Positions 61,614 through 64,000 of a stretch of 64,000 nucleotides of DNA are shown here, one piece after another. The stretch is from Paraclostridium tenue (GTDB lineage: Bacteria > Bacillota > Clostridia > Peptostreptococcales > Peptostreptococcaceae): assembly GCF_015668515.1 (NCBI RefSeq), contig NZ_JADPFO010000001.1, positions 320,425 through 384,424 on the forward strand, in the 5' to 3' direction. The position numbers and the translations under genes are program-made. Under the pieces are notes generated by a model. It worked only from the letters and a program-made list of their open reading frames with translations, did not search any database and had not been told where the DNA came from. Within the stretch, counting starts at the first letter, position 1, and each line of letters starts with the position of its first letter.

Positions 61614-62582
61614 ATGCAAAAAAGAAAGGTAATAATTGATTGTGACCCAGGAATAGACGACTCTCTAGCTTTATTATTAGCAATAAACTCACCTGAGCTA
61701 GAAATACTGGGAATAACAACTTGTAGCGGGAATGTACCTGCTAAAATGGGAGCTGAAAATGCTTTGTATACACTTCATAGATTTTCAAACGAAAACATAA
61801 ATATATATGTTGGAGAAGAAAATCCTCTAAAACGAGAACTTGTAACAGCCCAAGACACTCACGGAGAAGATGGATTAGGAGAAAACTTCTACAAGACATC
61901 AACTAATAAAAATATTAAATATGGTGGTGTAGATTTTATTATAGAAACATTAAAAAATAATAAAGATGTATCTATAATAGCATTAGGTCCACTAACAAAT
62001 ATTGCAAAAGCACTTATGAAAGATAAAAAAGCTTTTAATAACTTAGATGAATTTATTTCTATGGGAGGTGCTTTTAGAATACATGGAAACTGTTCTCCAG
62101 TGGCTGAGTTTAATTATTGGGTAGATCCACATGCAGCAGATTATGTTTACAAGAACTTGCCTAAAAAAATTCATATGGTAGGATTAGATGTAACTAGAAA
62201 AATAGTATTAACCCCAAATATAATAGAATTTATAAATAGACTTGATGAAGATTTAGCTAAGTATATTACTGAAATAACAAGATTTTATATAGATTTTCAC
62301 TGGGAACAAGAAGGTATTATAGGGTGTGTAATAAATGACCCATTAGCAGTTGCTTACTTTATTGATAGAAATTTATGTAGTGGTTTTGAAAGTTATGTAG
62401 AAGTAGTTGAAGATGGAGTAGCTATGGGCCAATCTATTGTAGATTCTTTTAATTTTTATAAAAAGGAACCAAATAGTTTTGTTCTTACTCAAACTAATGA
62501 AAAAGAGTTTATGTATATGTTTTTAAAAAGATTATTTCCATCACATGTAGATAAAATAAACACTACAGGAGGAATAATTTAG
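61614..62582 (+). CDS. queK: Queuosine nucleosidase (nucleoside hydrolase family)
   Basis: 322 residues. The nucleoside-hydrolase signature IIDCDPGIDDSLALLLA with its calcium-binding aspartates is complete, with VGEENPL, DTHGEDGLGE and EFNYWVDPHAAD. In this operon (preQ1 switch, ECF S-component, radical-SAM lyase) the fitting substrate is queuosine, releasing queuine for salvage, as described for C. difficile QueK. Specificity is inferred from context. The start follows AAGGAGGAG. Confidence 0.88.
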   Translation: MQKRKVIIDCDPGIDDSLALLLAINSPELEILGITTCSGNVPAKMGAENALYTLHRFSNENINIYVGEENPLKRELVTAQDTHGEDGLGENFYKTSTNKNIKYGGVDFIIETLKNNKDVSIIALGPLTNIAKALMKDKKAFNNLDEFISMGGAFRIHGNCSPVAEFNYWVDPHAADYVYKNLPKKIHMVGLDVTRKIVLTPNIIEFINRLDEDLAKYITEITRFYIDFHWEQEGIIGCVINDPLAVAYFIDRNLCSGFESYVEVVEDGVAMGQSIVDSFNFYKKEPNSFVLTQTNEKEFMYMFLKRLFPSHVDKINTTGGII

Positions 62583-62583
62583 T

Positions 62584-63150
62584 ATGAAAAAAAAATTATC
62601 AACAACAAGTTTAACTCTAATATCATTGGGAATAGCTCTAAATGTAATAGGCGCATTTATAGCTTTAAACTTAAAACTTCCTATATATTTAGATTCTATA
62701 GGAACTATATTTATAGCATGTATATTAGGGTCTAAGTATGCAATAATTACAGGTGTTTGTGGGAGCATGGTAAGTGGCATGACTTTTGATATTTATTCAT
62801 TCTTTTTTATGCCAGTTCAAATCTCAACAGGGCTAATAGCTGGATTAATGTATAAAAAAGGATTTTTAAATGGAGTAAAAACACCTATAGGAGTACTTAC
62901 ATTTTCAATTCCAACCTCTATATTAAGTGCTATAATAGCAGCATTTGTATTTGGAGGAGTGACATCATCAGGTTCTTCTTATATAGTGCAAATTTTATCG
63001 AGATTTGGAATCAACAAAGTTGTGAGTGTATTTTTAACTCAAGTATTAACAGACTATATAGATAAGCTTATAGCTGTTTTACTTGTAAATAGTGCTGTAT
63101 TATCAATACCATCTAATTTTATATATAAATTAAAAACTAATAAAAATTAA
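62584..63150 (+). CDS. ECF transporter S-component (queuine/queuosine type)
   Basis: 188 residues with about six membrane helices (LISLGIALNVIGAFIAL, PIYLDSIGTIFIACILGSKYAI, ITGVCGSMVSGM). PIYLDSIGTIFIA is typical of S-components. AGGAGG lies inside the end of queK, with one base between the genes. Substrate queuine or queuosine is likely from the operon; the family is QueT/QrtT-like. It needs the shared ECF module encoded elsewhere. Confidence 0.82.
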   Translation: MKKKLSTTSLTLISLGIALNVIGAFIALNLKLPIYLDSIGTIFIACILGSKYAIITGVCGSMVSGMTFDIYSFFFMPVQISTGLIAGLMYKKGFLNGVKTPIGVLTFSIPTSILSAIIAAFVFGGVTSSGSSYIVQILSRFGINKVVSVFLTQVLTDYIDKLIAVLLVNSAVLSIPSNFIYKLKTNKN

Positions 63151-63167
63151 AACTAATGGAGAAAACA

Positions 63168-63857
63168 ATGGATAGATATAGTGAAGTTACGAATAAAAAT
63201 CAAAGAGAAATAGTATTATTAAAAGGATTTTCTTGTGTATGGGGTAAATGTTCATTTTGCGATTATACACTAGATAATGATGATAATGAAGATAAAATGA
63301 ATGAAATAAACTTTAAGACTTTAGAAAATGTAACAGGAAAGTATAAAGTATTAGAAGTGATAAACTCAGGAAGTTGTTTTGAACTTCCTAAAAAAACACT
63401 AGAAAAAATAAAAAGTATAATAGAGGAAAAAAACATAGAAAAATTATTTTTAGAAAGTCATTGGTCTTATAAAAACAGATTAAATGAAATGAGAGAATTT
63501 TTTAATATACCTATAGTATTTAAAATTGGTGTAGAAAGTTTTGACTATGACTTTAGGAATAATTTTTTAAATAAAAATGCTAAGTTTAAATCAGTTGAAG
63601 AACTTAAAAAGTATTTTGACTCACCTTGTATAATGGTAGGTATAAAGGGTCAAAGTAAAGAAATGATTGATAAAGATATGGATATAGTTTTAAATAACTT
63701 TGAACATGCAACTATAAATGTATTTGTAAATAACACAACAAATATAAAAAGAGATGAAGAATTAGTAAGTTGGTTTAAAGAAAAGTATAGTTTTTTAGAT
63801 GAAAATAATAAAATAGAAGTTCTTTATAATAATACTGATTTTGGAGTTGGAGAATAA
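63168..63857 (+). CDS. queL: Radical-SAM queuine lyase-like protein
   Basis: 229 residues; ATG 63168 follows GGAG by 6 bases, so the ATG at 63156 that overlaps the site is rejected. Cysteines C23, C28 and C31 (CX4CX2C, GFSCVWGKCSFC) form the cluster site. EVINSGSCFELP, LFLESHWSY and FKIGVESFDYDFR line the barrel. The operon with a queuosine nucleosidase and transporter points to the queuine lyase described in C. difficile, which releases preQ1. The shift from the canonical CX3CX2C to CX4CX2C is noted. Confidence 0.78.
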   Translation: MDRYSEVTNKNQREIVLLKGFSCVWGKCSFCDYTLDNDDNEDKMNEINFKTLENVTGKYKVLEVINSGSCFELPKKTLEKIKSIIEEKNIEKLFLESHWSYKNRLNEMREFFNIPIVFKIGVESFDYDFRNNFLNKNAKFKSVEELKKYFDSPCIMVGIKGQSKEMIDKDMDIVLNNFEHATINVFVNNTTNIKRDEELVSWFKEKYSFLDENNKIEVLYNNTDFGVGE

Positions 63858-63919
63858 TTAATATAATGGATTAATTTTGAAAAAAGATTACAATAAGATT
63901 AAAAAAATGAAAAAAAAAT

Positions 63920-63951
63920 TGTAACTGGAGTCATATATAGTATAATATAAT
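63920..63951 (+). promoter_or_regulatory. Putative sigma-A promoter
   Basis: TTGTAA and TATAAT separated by 16 bases, about 40 bases upstream of the ATG at 63982. Confidence 0.5.
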
Positions 63952-63981
63952 AAAATAGAGATAGAACTGAGGTGCTAATAT

Positions 63982-64000
63982 ATGAACGACAGTGTAAAAA
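63982..64000 (+). CDS. Start of a gene running off the window
   Basis: ATG after CTGAGGTGCTAATAT, preceded by a plausible promoter. Only six codons (MNDSVK) are visible, so the product is unknown. Confidence 0.5.

Overview
The window is low-GC DNA from a Gram-positive anaerobe of the clostridial type. A Peptostreptococcaceae host is the best guess. The reasons are the very high A+T content, strong GGAGG-type ribosome binding sites, frequent TTG/GTG starts, a siroheme sulfite/nitrite reductase, and a queuosine-salvage operon of the kind known from Clostridioides difficile. Assignment below family level is not possible from the sequence alone.

Positions 1-37843 are one integrated mobile element. 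It is bounded by a perfect 163-bp direct repeat (1-163 and 37681-37843). The repeat encodes the last 53 residues of a host sodium:solute symporter-like protein, so the element inserted into the 3' end of that gene and carries a copy that restores the reading frame. Inside, from left to right, are: a leftward tyrosine integrase; small regulators (YjcQ-like, AbrB-like); a 1156-residue protein with the motif set of YonO / eukaryotic-type RNA polymerases (two-double-psi-beta-barrel fold); a DExH helicase; several structured non-coding stretches; a Rha-type regulator; an HNH endonuclease and a probable cos region; and a siphophage head-tail cassette running from small terminase to tape measure (P27 TerS, TerL, HK97 portal, protease and capsid, connectors, two tandem tail-tube proteins, a frameshifted tail chaperone). 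The usual distal tail, receptor-binding, holin and lysin genes are absent. In their place are a 482-residue protein weakly resembling a sigma factor, a leftward two-gene AbiTii-type abortive-infection pair, small membrane proteins with a HerA/VirD4-like ATPase, a zone of decayed genes, and a leftward RepA_N plasmid replication initiator with internal direct repeats. The element therefore mixes phage morphogenesis with plasmid-type replication and transfer-like genes.

Positions 37844-64000 are chromosomal, mostly single genes separated by clear rho-independent terminators. They are a sulfite/nitrite reductase, UV damage endonuclease UvsE, glutaminyl-tRNA synthetase, a PAS sensor kinase, ClpB, a thioredoxin-like protein, a Ca2+/Na+ antiporter, a MATE exporter, an ArsB/NhaD-family transporter, the TldD/PmbA protease pair, a cell-wall-binding-repeat exoprotein between two copies of a tiny membrane peptide gene, a lipoprotein, and finally a class I preQ1 riboswitch controlling a queuosine nucleosidase, an ECF S-component and a radical-SAM queuine lyase.

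The strongest leads are the polymerase-like protein with its shared upstream boxes and covarying hairpins; the AbiTii pair, in which both proteins carry the same short motif; and the hybrid make-up of the element. All functional statements about these are inference from motifs and context.
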